64,000 nucleotides of DNA from Phaeocystidibacter sp965659415 (GCA_965659415.1 CBFHVA010000002.1:1-64000), one strand, 5' to 3'; counted from the first letter of the stretch, positions 8,694-18,080 are shown. The notes: generated by a model from the sequence alone, not told the origin. A program made the numbers and translations.

Positions 8694-9890
8694 ATGAAAA
8701 TCATGAAAAACGCACTATTCTTAATGGTGGCCTTGATGGGCTTCACCTCCTCGAGCTGGGCTCAAGAAGAAGATACCTTGCAGATTGTTGTCAACGGGCA
8801 CCGAATTACCATTGCCACCGAAGATGTGACCACATTGGACAATGTAGACCTCAACGGAATGCTTCGCGAATTTGCTACAGGTATCCAAGAAGCAGCTGCC
8901 GAGATGCAAGCCGAAATGCAAGACATTAAGGAGCGCCGCGAATCAGGCGAAATCACCGAAGAAGAGGCCGAAGCGGAGATGGAAGCCTCCGAAGAAAAAT
9001 TTGAAGCTCGAGTAGAAGAGCTTGAAGTACTCATGGAAACTTGGGGCGAGGCTATGGAACAGAAAATGGAAGGCGAAGCCGAGGAATGGGAATCTTGGGC
9101 TGAACAATGGGAAGACGAAGCACAGGAAATGGAAGGTGAAGATCCCGTGGTCGAAGGACACTCTTCTGAACGCCATATTATCATCGATGAAGAAGGCATG
9201 CGCATTGAGGACATCATTCGCGAAGAGTTGAAAATTGATCGTGGGGATGGGTACCAGTCAAGCCGTGGCATCTTTGGTTTCCACTTCGGATGGAACACGC
9301 TCTACAACTCAGATATGCAACTTGCTGCAGGAGAAGCTGAAGTAGATTTCTTTGAGTCTTGGAAATACGACTTGGAATTCGGTTGGGAGCACCGTTTTGG
9401 ATCTACCAGTCCTATCTTTTTCCGCTACGGTTTAAACTTCGCGTGGTATAGCTTTGAAACAAAAGAACCGCTTGCGAAATTCCCAAATCCAGATGGGAGC
9501 GGTGATCCAAGTGTAGATTTCGTGGACCCTGGATTCACTATCTCAGAAGCTGAATTTGATATCACTTACATGGATATTCCATTGATGCTAAGAATGGACT
9601 TGAGTGGGAAATCTATTGGAGATGGATTCCAGTTGGGAATTGGCGGGTATGGCGGTGTTCGTTTAGCCTCTGATCGTGAAATTGAGTATCGCGACTTCAA
9701 CGGAGATCGCATCAAGGAACGCATTAAGGATGGATATCTCACTAATCAATGGAGATATGGTGTTATGGGCCAAATCGGATATGGATCATTCCATGTGACA
9801 GCCCGTTACGACCTTAGTCAGTTGTTTGAAGATCGCTTCGACACACCAGATTATCAAGCTGCTACGCTAACACTCGGATTTGTTTTCTAA
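8694..9890 (+). CDS. Outer membrane beta-barrel protein with acidic coiled-coil insert
   Basis: 398 residues. Signal peptide through SSSWAQ. Residues about 55-155 are very rich in Glu and Met with heptad character, predicting a long acidic coiled coil. From about 195 to the end the sequence alternates as in PorT/OmpA-like eight-strand barrels and ends in aromatic-rich strands with a C-terminal Phe (LTLGFVF). It is third in the ECF operon, 10 nt after the anti-sigma-like gene, so it may be the sensed structure or a target of the sigma factor. Either ATG 8694 or 8703 could be used. A bidirectional terminator follows. Confidence 0.75.
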   Translation: MKIMKNALFLMVALMGFTSSSWAQEEDTLQIVVNGHRITIATEDVTTLDNVDLNGMLREFATGIQEAAAEMQAEMQDIKERRESGEITEEEAEAEMEASEEKFEARVEELEVLMETWGEAMEQKMEGEAEEWESWAEQWEDEAQEMEGEDPVVEGHSSERHIIIDEEGMRIEDIIREELKIDRGDGYQSSRGIFGFHFGWNTLYNSDMQLAAGEAEVDFFESWKYDLEFGWEHRFGSTSPIFFRYGLNFAWYSFETKEPLAKFPNPDGSGDPSVDFVDPGFTISEAEFDITYMDIPLMLRMDLSGKSIGDGFQLGIGGYGGVRLASDREIEYRDFNGDRIKERIKDGYLTNQWRYGVMGQIGYGSFHVTARYDLSQLFEDRFDTPDYQAATLTLGFVF

Positions 9891-9916
9891 AAAACTCCCG
9901 TGTTGAGTTGAGGAGG

Positions 9917-9947
9917 AAGGCCGCCCCGGTAGGGCGGCCTTTATTTT
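9917..9947 (+). terminator. Intrinsic terminator, probably bidirectional
   Basis: Perfect 10-bp stem AAGGCCGCCC (9917-9926) / GGGCGGCCTT (9932-9941) with loop CGGTA and a T-rich tail. It lies between the ends of the convergent 8694-9890 and 9948-11255 genes and could stop transcription from both. Confidence 0.9.
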
Positions 9948-11255
9948 TTATTGCTGTTTTATAAATCGATAGGTGTCTACCGAACGAGCCCCACGAACCT
10001 GCAGTAAATAAGTACCCGTTGGTAGTTCGGTCACATTCAATTGAGCAGATCCACTCTCAAATTGAAGCACCCCGGAGTGAATACCTACACCCTGAACATT
10101 GAGAATGGTATAACCCATTGGTTCCGAGGACGGACTTTTAATTTCCAAGATAGAGTTAACAGGGACAGGATATAAACGAAGATTGAGCCTGTTGTTTTCC
10201 AAAAGGGACACATCACATGAATCGATCATAACCTCGATGGTATCGCTCGCCACACAGCCGTCGTTACTCGTAGCCCTAACATAGTAAGTGCCTGGTCCGG
10301 TTACCTTGAAACTGGACCCCATAGAACCATCTTGCCATACATAGCTTACGTTATTTGGATCTGAAGCCTCAAGCATGAGCGAATCACCCAAGCAAATAGT
10401 AGTGTCAGAGCCCAGGTCTACTGCAGCAGATTGTTTGGCCGTAATGAGCACCGTATCTCTAGCCTCGCAGCCATTTTGATAAGACCGTATCCAATAAGTG
10501 CCCACAGCTGTGATTGGAATTGAAATAGTGCTTGCGCCGGTTGACCATCTGACACTATCGCGTTGATTGCTTACGGCCAGCGAAAAAGTTCCATCAGTAC
10601 AAACAGTGGTATCCGGACCCAAATCTACTGTTGAGTTAATGACAAAAACATTCTTTGAAATAGAATCCGAACATGAACTATCCGAAGCGGCTAGGTTGAT
10701 CTGATATGTACCAGGATTGGCGAAGGCATAAGATAAGTCTTGTGTCGTATCGAGTAACGTACCTCCAAGGTACCATCTATAGTTCAGCGCATTCTGCGTA
10801 GTATTCTGTAGAATCACCGTATCTCCAGGACATATGCTCTGTGGGATGGAAAAATCAGCAGAAACTGGGCAGCAAGTAAGTACTGAAATAGGATAGTTTG
10901 CAGTATGCGCCGTTGTGCCGTTCACTAGACAGTTTACCGTTACCGTGTTTATCGTTGATGGTAAAATTCCTAATGTCGCCGGTCGGGTGGCGGTCCTAAT
11001 CGCACCTAGACAAATTGGCCCAATGGTATATTCCAAATCTATGGTGACATCAGTGGTGCCAACGGTAACGGTTGAACTCACAAAGGTCATGTTTGAACAA
11101 GACTCTGTAATATCCACAACAGCGGAAGTACTTGTACAACTGGTTGGACTAATAGGATTGTAAGTTATCGCAGTTGAGCTGGCAAGTTGTGCATAAGCTC
11201 CTTGGCTAAAGATTAAGAGCACAGCGGACGCAAGGGTGGTTAAAATGAGCCTCAT
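9948..11255 (-). CDS. Secreted PKD-like protein with T9SS type A sorting domain
   Basis: 435 residues. Signal peptide (MRLILTTLASAVLLIFSQGAYAQ), then Cys-poor beta-rich repeats including a PKD-like module (residues about 130-205, CPGDTVILQN... NPGTYQINLAASDSS) and two Ig-like modules with repeating CTDGTFSL / CLGDSLML patterns. The last 75 residues (LRLYPVPVNSILEI... GTYLLQVRG... YRFIKQQ) form a type A C-terminal sorting domain, which directs export by the type IX system and anchoring at the cell surface. Function of the exported part is unknown. Confidence 0.88.
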   Translation of the reverse strand: MRLILTTLASAVLLIFSQGAYAQLASSTAITYNPISPTSCTSTSAVVDITESCSNMTFVSSTVTVGTTDVTIDLEYTIGPICLGAIRTATRPATLGILPSTINTVTVNCLVNGTTAHTANYPISVLTCCPVSADFSIPQSICPGDTVILQNTTQNALNYRWYLGGTLLDTTQDLSYAFANPGTYQINLAASDSSCSDSISKNVFVINSTVDLGPDTTVCTDGTFSLAVSNQRDSVRWSTGASTISIPITAVGTYWIRSYQNGCEARDTVLITAKQSAAVDLGSDTTICLGDSLMLEASDPNNVSYVWQDGSMGSSFKVTGPGTYYVRATSNDGCVASDTIEVMIDSCDVSLLENNRLNLRLYPVPVNSILEIKSPSSEPMGYTILNVQGVGIHSGVLQFESGSAQLNVTELPTGTYLLQVRGARSVDTYRFIKQQ

Positions 11256-11319
11256 TGAAGTTTGTTTAATTCTGCACCGAAACTAGTAAAATTTCACCTT
11301 AAAGCGCGCTTATCCCCTA

Positions 11320-12657
11320 TTATCTTGTCAACCAAGGGTAAGGGTCCTTTAGGGCGTCGTTCTCCCACAGGCCGAATTGAAGCACCGTTTGGTTATCTAT
11401 GGGGTCGGTATAAATTTTTCCGATTGCCTCGCGAGCCGACAAATCCTGACCTTCTTGCACATATACTTCGCTCAGGTTTCCATAATGAGTGTAATAATTA
11501 CCATGTTGAATGATCACGGTAATTGGCGAGCCTGGAATACGAATAATCTTGATCACCTTTCCATCAAAAGCCGTGCGCGCATCACTGCCTGCTTGTGTCC
11601 CAATTTCAATATGTGGATTATTGATGATAATGGAATTGTTGGCAGGGTGCGGTTGCGGGCCAAACCGACCAACCACGATACCGCGCTCGACAGGCCATGG
11701 TAGCCGTCCTTTATTTGCCTCAAAATTCCGAGCCAATCGGGCCGCCTCTGGTGTCAAAGCATAGGTGGAGCTTTCCTCAACTGCAGGCGCATCCGAAGTT
11801 TGCTTTTCAGCAATGAGGGCTTCAAGTCGGTCGTTGCTCGTGCGATTGTTAAAGTCTTGTCCTTTTACTAATCCTACTTCCAATGCGCTTTCCTCCAATC
11901 TTTGTCGAACTGCAGCTGCCCTAGCCTTCCGGACTTCTTCTGCAATGATGCGCTGAATCTCGCGTTCTAATCGGTCAGCTTCCGATTGCTTCTGCTGGAT
12001 CTGCGCTTCTATAGTTCCCTCTTGAGCCTGAAGTTCTGCGATGGCTCCCCGTTGATCATTGCGTTCCTCACGAAGCTGTTCCAATTCGCCTTCCTTCTCT
12101 TTCCGAAGGTTTTCCTTTTCTTCTTTCTGGCGATTGAGTAACTCTATTTCATGCTCTAAGTCGGCCTGGCGATCTTGAATCTCTTGAACCTGACGTTGTC
12201 GATAATCGGAGTACTGCCGAAGGTATTGAACACGGCGAACCGCTTGAGCGAAATCCTCACTCGACAAAATAAAGAGCAACCTGCTCGATTCTCTATTTGT
12301 CTTGTAGGCCTGGCGAATCATGCCTGCATACTGCGCCTTTAGGGTATCTATCTCTTCGCGCAGTCGGTCAATTTCCTGTTCTTGTACCTGAATTTCTTCT
12401 TCGATAAGCTCCACCTCTCTGTCGATGGTTCTCAATAGCTCTTCGCGAATTCGAAGCTTCTGATTCAGGGTTTGCAATGAAGAAACGCTGGCTTGGCGGT
12501 TCTCCCTTGCTTCTTCCAAAATGCGGTTGGCAATTTGAATTTCATCTTGAAGGCGAACCTTGCGTATGCGCAGTTCCTCTTTCCGGTCTTGGGCAAAGCT
12601 CCCTAAGCTGAAAAGCAGGATAAATATTATCGATAAAAATCTAACGCAGACGTTCAT
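11320..12657 (-). CDS. EnvC-like murein hydrolase activator with degenerate LytM domain
   Basis: 445 residues: signal peptide (MNVCVRFLSIIFILLFSLGSFAQ), a long coiled coil (about 25-260), a linker and a C-terminal M23/LytM domain (about 320-445). The catalytic residues are missing. The first motif reads NPHIEIGTQ where active enzymes have HxxxD, and the final HLHFE is replaced by VLQFG; the protein ends in PYPWLTR like EnvC. By analogy with EnvC it probably activates N-acetylmuramoyl-L-alanine amidases at division rather than cutting peptidoglycan. Its start overlaps the DUF4292 gene end by 17 bp. Confidence 0.88.
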   Translation of the reverse strand: MNVCVRFLSIIFILLFSLGSFAQDRKEELRIRKVRLQDEIQIANRILEEARENRQASVSSLQTLNQKLRIREELLRTIDREVELIEEEIQVQEQEIDRLREEIDTLKAQYAGMIRQAYKTNRESSRLLFILSSEDFAQAVRRVQYLRQYSDYRQRQVQEIQDRQADLEHEIELLNRQKEEKENLRKEKEGELEQLREERNDQRGAIAELQAQEGTIEAQIQQKQSEADRLEREIQRIIAEEVRKARAAAVRQRLEESALEVGLVKGQDFNNRTSNDRLEALIAEKQTSDAPAVEESSTYALTPEAARLARNFEANKGRLPWPVERGIVVGRFGPQPHPANNSIIINNPHIEIGTQAGSDARTAFDGKVIKIIRIPGSPITVIIQHGNYYTHYGNLSEVYVQEGQDLSAREAIGKIYTDPIDNQTVLQFGLWENDALKDPYPWLTR

Positions 12658-13435
12658 AGCCGCTTGGAATACTAAAAGGTATGTGCAAATCTACATCCCG
12701 TCTAATCACGCTGTGATTCATTTCAAAATAGATATCCACATCACCTTCTTCAAGGTTGAGTTGGAATTCCGTGGGGATACTCTTCTCCTCATCGGTATAG
12801 AAATACCGGGCGTAGGCTTTTCTTCCCACCATTTCGAATCCTTGCTCTTGAAGGGGAAACTCGGTAGTGGGCAGAAACAAGTACTTGAAAAAATGCGGCA
12901 CGTTCATCCAGGCCGAATCGCGAATGGGCTTATTCACCTCGACACGAATGCTTGTTGAATCCATGGTCCAGGCCATCTCGTTTGCGTCGGCAGGTAGGTA
13001 CATAGGTTCACCCAGCAACGTCGCCTGAAGTTGAGAGAAGGTGAGATTCAATCCGATGGATTCTTCTAGAATATTCGAGCCTCCAGCCATCCAAGTCGAC
13101 TCAAATCGATTGTACATCACGGCACTATCAGGATAAATCACGGCACGAGCTACTTTAAGGCCCAGCAATGGATCCATTACGTCTAACCAGATTACGCTAT
13201 CGCGCTTCATACGGATGGTGTATCGAAAGCTTGCGCTGGACTGAGGAGACGAAAAGCTCGATTTACCTTCCATTTCGTACACAGTGGCTGTGTCCTTTTG
13301 AGATTCCATGGTGAGGAGTAAATCGGCTGTTTCAAAATCCACCATGCTTCCGTCAAACACAACAGGTTTCGGTCCTCCGCAAGCGGCTAGCATGAATAGT
13401 CCAAGAATCGCTAAATGTCTACTGATGAACTGCAT
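12641..13435 (-). CDS. DUF4292 lipoprotein
   Basis: 264 residues. The N-terminus MQFISRHLAILGLFMLAACGG is a lipoprotein signal with lipobox LAAC. The body (YTIRMKRDSVIWLDVMDPLLGLKVARAVI, ...) is the DUF4292 signature, a beta-rich fold with resemblance to LolA/LolB-like lipoprotein carriers. It sits between the TPR gene and the EnvC-like gene and overlaps both by 17 bp, indicating tight co-translation. A role in outer-membrane or lipoprotein handling is inference from fold resemblance and neighbours. Confidence 0.85.
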   Translation of the reverse strand: MQFISRHLAILGLFMLAACGGPKPVVFDGSMVDFETADLLLTMESQKDTATVYEMEGKSSFSSPQSSASFRYTIRMKRDSVIWLDVMDPLLGLKVARAVIYPDSAVMYNRFESTWMAGGSNILEESIGLNLTFSQLQATLLGEPMYLPADANEMAWTMDSTSIRVEVNKPIRDSAWMNVPHFFKYLFLPTTEFPLQEQGFEMVGRKAYARYFYTDEEKSIPTEFQLNLEEGDVDIYFEMNHSVIRRDVDLHIPFSIPSGYERLR

Positions 13436-15125
13436 TTATTTTATTTCGAATTCGTCTACCTCCTCCTAGTTCCATAGCGCGCAAATAGGATTCAATTGCT
13501 TCTGATTTTCTTCCGAGCTCCACCAAGATATCGCCTCGATGTTCATGCAGGGCGGGCATCATATGGCCACCTGAATTGAGGGCTCTATTGATGTACTCTA
13601 GTGCCTTTTCGTCGTCACCTTGGGTGTAAAGTACCCAGGCAAAGGTGTCCCAATAATTCGGATTACTTGGGTTCAACTCAACTGCCCGAGCAATGTATTT
13701 TTCGGCATCATTTAGCCGCTCATTACTCAAAGCCAGGTAATACGCGTAATTATTCAACGCCAAATGGAAATCGGGATACGTATGGAGAATATCGTCAAAG
13801 TACATATAAGCCGTTGTGGCATCGCCTGACTCAAACGCTGCTCTCGCCAGTTCCATTTTAAACTGATTCTCCATTTCGGGAGAGTTCGCATACATCAACC
13901 CCTCTTCAAAGGCATTCATGGCATCATCCACTTCTCCATCGCGCAAATGTGCTTCGCCCATAAATAGATAAGCTCTTGGCTCAAGCGGATATCTATCCAA
14001 TGCACCACCAGCGGATTGAAGAAAGGCATCGGTATCACTCAATTGCGATTGCAGGAAAAGCAAACGTTCCCATACCGCCCATGAGTCGCCGGTTGGCGTT
14101 TGAAGTACCTTATGATACATCTCAACAGCCTCAGGGAATTGACGATTCGCCTCGTAGGTCTCGGCCATGGTCATAAAGGCTACGGGATCATCCGGATGAA
14201 TAATAAGCAGTGTATCGAGCATGCGCTCACTAAAGTCGCTAAATGCCGGATCATTAAAACGTGCCAAAATGTTCAGCTTGTAGCCCGCTTCTAAGTCGGC
14301 CGAAACCATTGCTTTCTCTATGTGATACAAAGCTGAATCAAGCTGATTATTCCTCGCCAAGGCACCCCCAACCTGCACATGAGCTTGCGCGTTCTGTGGG
14401 TCGATGCGCAGTATTTCAGCATACACCGAATCGGCTTTCCCATTTTGATTGGAATAGGTGTAAAAAGAAGCGAGCTGCAGTTGCAGGTCGGTACGATTTG
14501 GAAAGAACTCGGAAGCGCGTTGCAATTCCGCTTCCGCCGATTGCATATCACCCGCCCGCATATGGATATCATACCGCTGCTTCATAAGGGCATCGTTAAA
14601 TCCAAAGAGTTCTTCCAATCGGTTCAGATAGAAAATAGCCGAATCCGCATTATTCAGCTCAATGTATATCACCGATAACTCCCAAATATATTCTCCATTG
14701 GAAGGTTCTAGTTCGGTAAGAAGCAACAAGTATTCTTTTGCTCGAGCTAAATCGAACGACTCTTCCGAAAGCTTCCAGAGGGCCCGAGTTATCCACTTAT
14801 TATCAGGATCCAGTTCGTGAGCTCTCTCTAAATAAGCTTGTGCTTTGGTGGGCTCTTGATTCTCTAGATAATACTGCCCGATTTCAAAATTGACTACGGG
14901 ATGGTCTGGGTCGATTTCCAAGCATGCCATGAAGGAAGCCAGGGCTTCACTATGCCGATCAACGGCTTTTAAGCGCTGACCTTCAAAAAAGTGGCGATTA
15001 AACTGGTATAGCTCGTCTGAAGAAAGTGAATCTTCTTCAATACGCACTTCTTGTGGTTCCCCTTGTCCCCAACTAAGGATAGGAAGACTGATGAACAGTG
15101 CACAAAGAAGCCGATGGTAAATCAA
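13419..15125 (-). CDS. Secreted tetratricopeptide-repeat protein
   Basis: 568 residues. Signal peptide (MIYHRLLCALFISLPILSWGQ) followed by around a dozen TPR units, seen as repeated A..Y..AL.LDP patterns (PDHPVVNFEIGQYYLE, DPDNKWITRALWKL, NPSNPNYWDTFAWVLYTQG). It should act as a periplasmic scaffold. It lies 3 nt after the nucleotidyltransferase gene and overlaps the DUF4292 gene, in an order that recurs in Bacteroidota genomes (from general knowledge), so it likely helps the same envelope process. Confidence 0.88.
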   Translation of the reverse strand: MIYHRLLCALFISLPILSWGQGEPQEVRIEEDSLSSDELYQFNRHFFEGQRLKAVDRHSEALASFMACLEIDPDHPVVNFEIGQYYLENQEPTKAQAYLERAHELDPDNKWITRALWKLSEESFDLARAKEYLLLLTELEPSNGEYIWELSVIYIELNNADSAIFYLNRLEELFGFNDALMKQRYDIHMRAGDMQSAEAELQRASEFFPNRTDLQLQLASFYTYSNQNGKADSVYAEILRIDPQNAQAHVQVGGALARNNQLDSALYHIEKAMVSADLEAGYKLNILARFNDPAFSDFSERMLDTLLIIHPDDPVAFMTMAETYEANRQFPEAVEMYHKVLQTPTGDSWAVWERLLFLQSQLSDTDAFLQSAGGALDRYPLEPRAYLFMGEAHLRDGEVDDAMNAFEEGLMYANSPEMENQFKMELARAAFESGDATTAYMYFDDILHTYPDFHLALNNYAYYLALSNERLNDAEKYIARAVELNPSNPNYWDTFAWVLYTQGDDEKALEYINRALNSGGHMMPALHEHRGDILVELGRKSEAIESYLRAMELGGGRRIRNKINAVHQ

Positions 15126-15128
15126 GAA

Positions 15129-16136
15129 TTATCCTTCTAAACGGCAGAAATCTCCAAGCGATATGGACTTAAACTTGCCGTCAAGAACAGCTTTGTTTCC
15201 AATCATGGAGTTCTCCAAATTCATATTTGATACCGAACTATCTTCTTGAATGATCGTAGTGGTGATTTGCGAATTTTCAATGGTAGTTCCGTTGCCCACA
15301 CTAACGTGCGGACCCACCTTTGCATTGCGTAAAGTGACATTCTTACCAATGAAGCAGGGCTCGATAATTTCTGAGTTTTCGAGTACTACATCATCGGAAA
15401 CAAGTTGCTCCTCGCCTTGTAAGAAGTTGAGCATTCTCGAGTTGGTATCTACCGTAACATCTTTATTACCGCAATCCATCCATTCATCTACTTTGCCAGG
15501 CTTGAACTGAAGCCCTTTTTGCTTCATGTTTTCCAAGGCATCCGTCAATTGGAATTCGCCGCGGTCGGTGATGTTGTTGTCGATGAGATATTGAAGTTCA
15601 TCTCTCAAGCGCTCGCCATCTTTGAAGAAGTAAATTCCGATGATGGCCAAATCTGAGACAAATTCAGCTGGCTTCTCTACGAAATCGGTAATCACGCCAT
15701 TGTTGTCCATTTTGATCACGCCGAACGCGCTTGGATCTTCAACCGACTTTACCCAGATCACACCTTCCGCTTCAGTATCCAAAGTGAAATCAGCTCTAAA
15801 AAGTGTATCTGCAAAGGCCACCACACACGGACCACTCATGGAACGCTTGGCGCAAAGAATAGCGTGGGCTGTACCCAAGGGTTCATCCTGATAATAGATA
15901 GATCCCTTTGCTCCAAGGCTTTCTGCCACTCGAATAAGGTGATCTTCCGTTTCTTTCCCAAAGTCGCCGATGATAAATGCGATTTCCTCTACAGACTGAC
16001 CGCAAACCTTAACGATATCTTCAACCAATCGTTGAACGATGGGCTTCCCGACAATGGGGATTAGGGGTTTTGGAACGGTAAGGGTATGCGGGCGCAATCT
16101 ACTTCCTCGGCCGGCCATGGGTACAATAATCTTCAT
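15129..16136 (-). CDS. Sugar-phosphate nucleotidyltransferase with hexapeptide-repeat tail
   Basis: 335 residues. The N-terminal nucleotide-binding motif GRGSRLRPHT...PKPL is that of NTP_transferase enzymes such as glucose-1-phosphate thymidylyl- or uridylyltransferases. From about residue 245 a left-handed beta-helix appears (hexapeptide pattern VVLENSEII, IGKNVTLRNAKV, VSVGNGTTIENSQI). It would make an NDP-sugar for envelope polysaccharide; the exact sugar and nucleotide cannot be told. Located between dut (22 nt) and the TPR gene (3 nt). Confidence 0.88.
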   Translation of the reverse strand: MKIIVPMAGRGSRLRPHTLTVPKPLIPIVGKPIVQRLVEDIVKVCGQSVEEIAFIIGDFGKETEDHLIRVAESLGAKGSIYYQDEPLGTAHAILCAKRSMSGPCVVAFADTLFRADFTLDTEAEGVIWVKSVEDPSAFGVIKMDNNGVITDFVEKPAEFVSDLAIIGIYFFKDGERLRDELQYLIDNNITDRGEFQLTDALENMKQKGLQFKPGKVDEWMDCGNKDVTVDTNSRMLNFLQGEEQLVSDDVVLENSEIIEPCFIGKNVTLRNAKVGPHVSVGNGTTIENSQITTTIIQEDSSVSNMNLENSMIGNKAVLDGKFKSISLGDFCRLEG

Positions 16137-16158
16137 CGGAAGCTATTGGTTTTTGTTG

Positions 16159-16593
16159 TTAAGCTTTTCCTGTGGAACCAAAACCGCCGGTTCCGCGGTC
16201 TGATTCTGAGAGCGAATCTACTTCACTCCATTCTATTTGTTCGTATTTGGCAATCACTAATTGTGCTACGCGCTCCCCGTTCTCAATGAGAAAATCTGAA
16301 TCACCATGATTGATCAAGATGACCCCAATCTCACCGCGATAGTCGGCATCTATGGTGCCCGGACTGTTCAAGACTGTAATACCATGCTTGAAGGCTAGGC
16401 CACTTCTTGGGCGCACTTGCGCTTCATAACCATCAGGCAACTCCATATACAATCCCGTCTTTATCAGAGTGCGTTCACCTGGTTTTAAGGCAATGGGTTC
16501 GTTTAAGTTGGCTCTTAAATCCAAACCTGCCGAAAGAGGCGTAGCATATTTAGGTGTTGGGTGTTTTGAGCGATTCACCAACTTGACCTTCAT
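16159..16593 (-). CDS. dut: dUTP diphosphatase
   Basis: 144 residues, the usual length of trimeric dUTPases. All five motifs are present: AGLDLRA, RPRSGLA, GTIDADYRGEI, ERVAQLVI and the C-terminal RGTGGFGSTG. It hydrolyses dUTP to dUMP and pyrophosphate, keeping uracil out of DNA and feeding dTMP synthesis. The start at 16593 is set by an ATGA overlap with the stop of the upstream flippase gene; a longer frame to 16887 is antisense-like extension into that gene. Its place inside an envelope operon is typical of Bacteroidota. Confidence 0.95.
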   Translation of the reverse strand: MKVKLVNRSKHPTPKYATPLSAGLDLRANLNEPIALKPGERTLIKTGLYMELPDGYEAQVRPRSGLAFKHGITVLNSPGTIDADYRGEIGVILINHGDSDFLIENGERVAQLVIAKYEQIEWSEVDSLSESDRGTGGFGSTGKA

Positions 16594-18080
16594 GATTTTG
16601 ATTTTATCCGGTTTCGGACCAGTGCAATTAACCTTCTTTCTTTCAATCCGATGGCTAGTGCAAATGCCACCACACAGCCAATTTGAATGATATAATTGGG
16701 TTGTCCGTAATAGAAAGCAAGATAACCTAAACTGAAGGAAATCAAAAGATAAAACAGGATGGTTCCAACTGGATAAGGGATTGGATAGTAGTAAGCACCT
16801 AGCGCGTAGGACGATATGGCCATAGCTGCATAACTCGCCAAAGTGGCATATGCCGCACCCATAATTCCGATACGCGGCAAAAGCCACAAGTTAAGGGCGA
16901 TGGTGAAGACTAGGCCAATGCCTGTAATGACGATTCCAAACGAGGTTCGATCGGATAGTTTGTACCATATGGAAAGGTTGGTGTGCAACCCGAGGAATAC
17001 ATTGGCCATGAGAAGGATAGGAAGCACTTCCATTCCAACCCAGTAGCTTTCATTTCGAATGAACAACTCTTTAAGAATATCTGAAAAGGCCAATACTGTT
17101 ACGAGTCCGAAGCACATTACTATGGTAAAGGCCCGCAAGATCTGCGCAAATATCTTTCGGTCCGTGCCTTTCTCTCCTTCGGCGAAAAATAGAGGTTCAG
17201 CCGCGTATCGAAACGCTTGATTAAATAGCACAAGAGCAATAGACAACTTGTAAATCGCTGAATATATACCCAATTGGGCCTTGGCAATGTCGGCCGGCAA
17301 TAAGTACTTAATGAACTGGCGATCGATCATCTCATTGGCCACACCGGCTAATCCGGCAAACATCAATGGGATGGAAAACCTCAGCATCTCTTTCCAGATT
17401 ACGCGGTCGAAACCGGCTCGAATTTTCAAGAAAATCGGCGTAAGATCGAGAAGCATAGCAGCACTCGCAATGATGTTAGCGAGTAGAACGTATATCGTGA
17501 GGTACTCCACATCGTGCATACGCATGGCCCATTCACTCCAGGCGCCTTCCCAGCTTTTCATAGCATCGATGAATGTGATGAAGAATAGATTGAGTAGGAC
17601 ATTCACCACAATCACGATCATTCTGTTCCGAACAAATCGTTTGGCCCGACGCTCGAGTCTGAGTTTGGCCAACGGCACCGCACTGATTACATCAATGGAG
17701 ATGATTCCCAAGAGCAACCATAAGAATTCAGGATGAGCGGAATACTCCATGGCCTCCAGGATGGGAGATTGGAATAGAAAGACAAGACCAAGAAACAGCA
17801 AAGTGCTGGTGATGATGCTCCTTGTTGCGGTGGCATAGACCACCTCAGCCTTCGCCTTATATTTTTCAGCAAAACGGAAGAAACCGGTTTCAAAACCGTA
17901 GGTGAGCAACACCATAAGGAAGGCCAAGATGCTGTACAGATCGGAATTAACTCCATAGTCCTCTTCTCGCAAAATGCCTGTGTGGATAGGCACTAGGGCA
18001 AAATTGAGCAGTCGTCCCAATATGCTACTGAGTCCGTAGAGCGCCGTGTCGCCAGTAAGTCTTTTGAATGTTTGAAACAC
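16590..18080 (-). CDS. Polysaccharide flippase (Wzx/MATE-like, MOP superfamily)
   Basis: About 496 residues with 13-14 hydrophobic helices. The N-terminus (FQTFKRLTGDTALYGLSSILGRLLNFALVP) is the hallmark of Bacteroidota polysaccharide biosynthesis flippases, which move lipid-linked glycans across the inner membrane. I chose GTG 18080 because homologues start about there. GTG 18095 is an alternative, and the longest frame (18149) starts upstream of a good -7 box at 18117-18110 and is unlikely. First gene of the six-gene envelope operon; its stop overlaps the dut start (ATGA). Confidence 0.88.
   Translation of the reverse strand: MFQTFKRLTGDTALYGLSSILGRLLNFALVPIHTGILREEDYGVNSDLYSILAFLMVLLTYGFETGFFRFAEKYKAKAEVVYATATRSIITSTLLFLGLVFLFQSPILEAMEYSAHPEFLWLLLGIISIDVISAVPLAKLRLERRAKRFVRNRMIVIVVNVLLNLFFITFIDAMKSWEGAWSEWAMRMHDVEYLTIYVLLANIIASAAMLLDLTPIFLKIRAGFDRVIWKEMLRFSIPLMFAGLAGVANEMIDRQFIKYLLPADIAKAQLGIYSAIYKLSIALVLFNQAFRYAAEPLFFAEGEKGTDRKIFAQILRAFTIVMCFGLVTVLAFSDILKELFIRNESYWVGMEVLPILLMANVFLGLHTNLSIWYKLSDRTSFGIVITGIGLVFTIALNLWLLPRIGIMGAAYATLASYAAMAISSYALGAYYYPIPYPVGTILFYLLISFSLGYLAFYYGQPNYIIQIGCVVAFALAIGLKERRLIALVRNRIKSKS

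Noticed and set aside
8762..9298. 178-residue minus-strand Ser-rich frame
   Set aside because: Complement of the Glu-rich coiled-coil codons (GAA/GAG give TTC/CTC), which makes long open antisense frames by composition.
16594..16887. N-terminal extension of the dUTPase gene
   Set aside because: It lies inside the flippase gene in another frame; dUTPase motif 1 and normal length fit ATG 16593.
17281..17736. 151-residue plus-strand frame
   Set aside because: Antisense to the flippase gene; composition mirrors its TM helices and has no independent signal.
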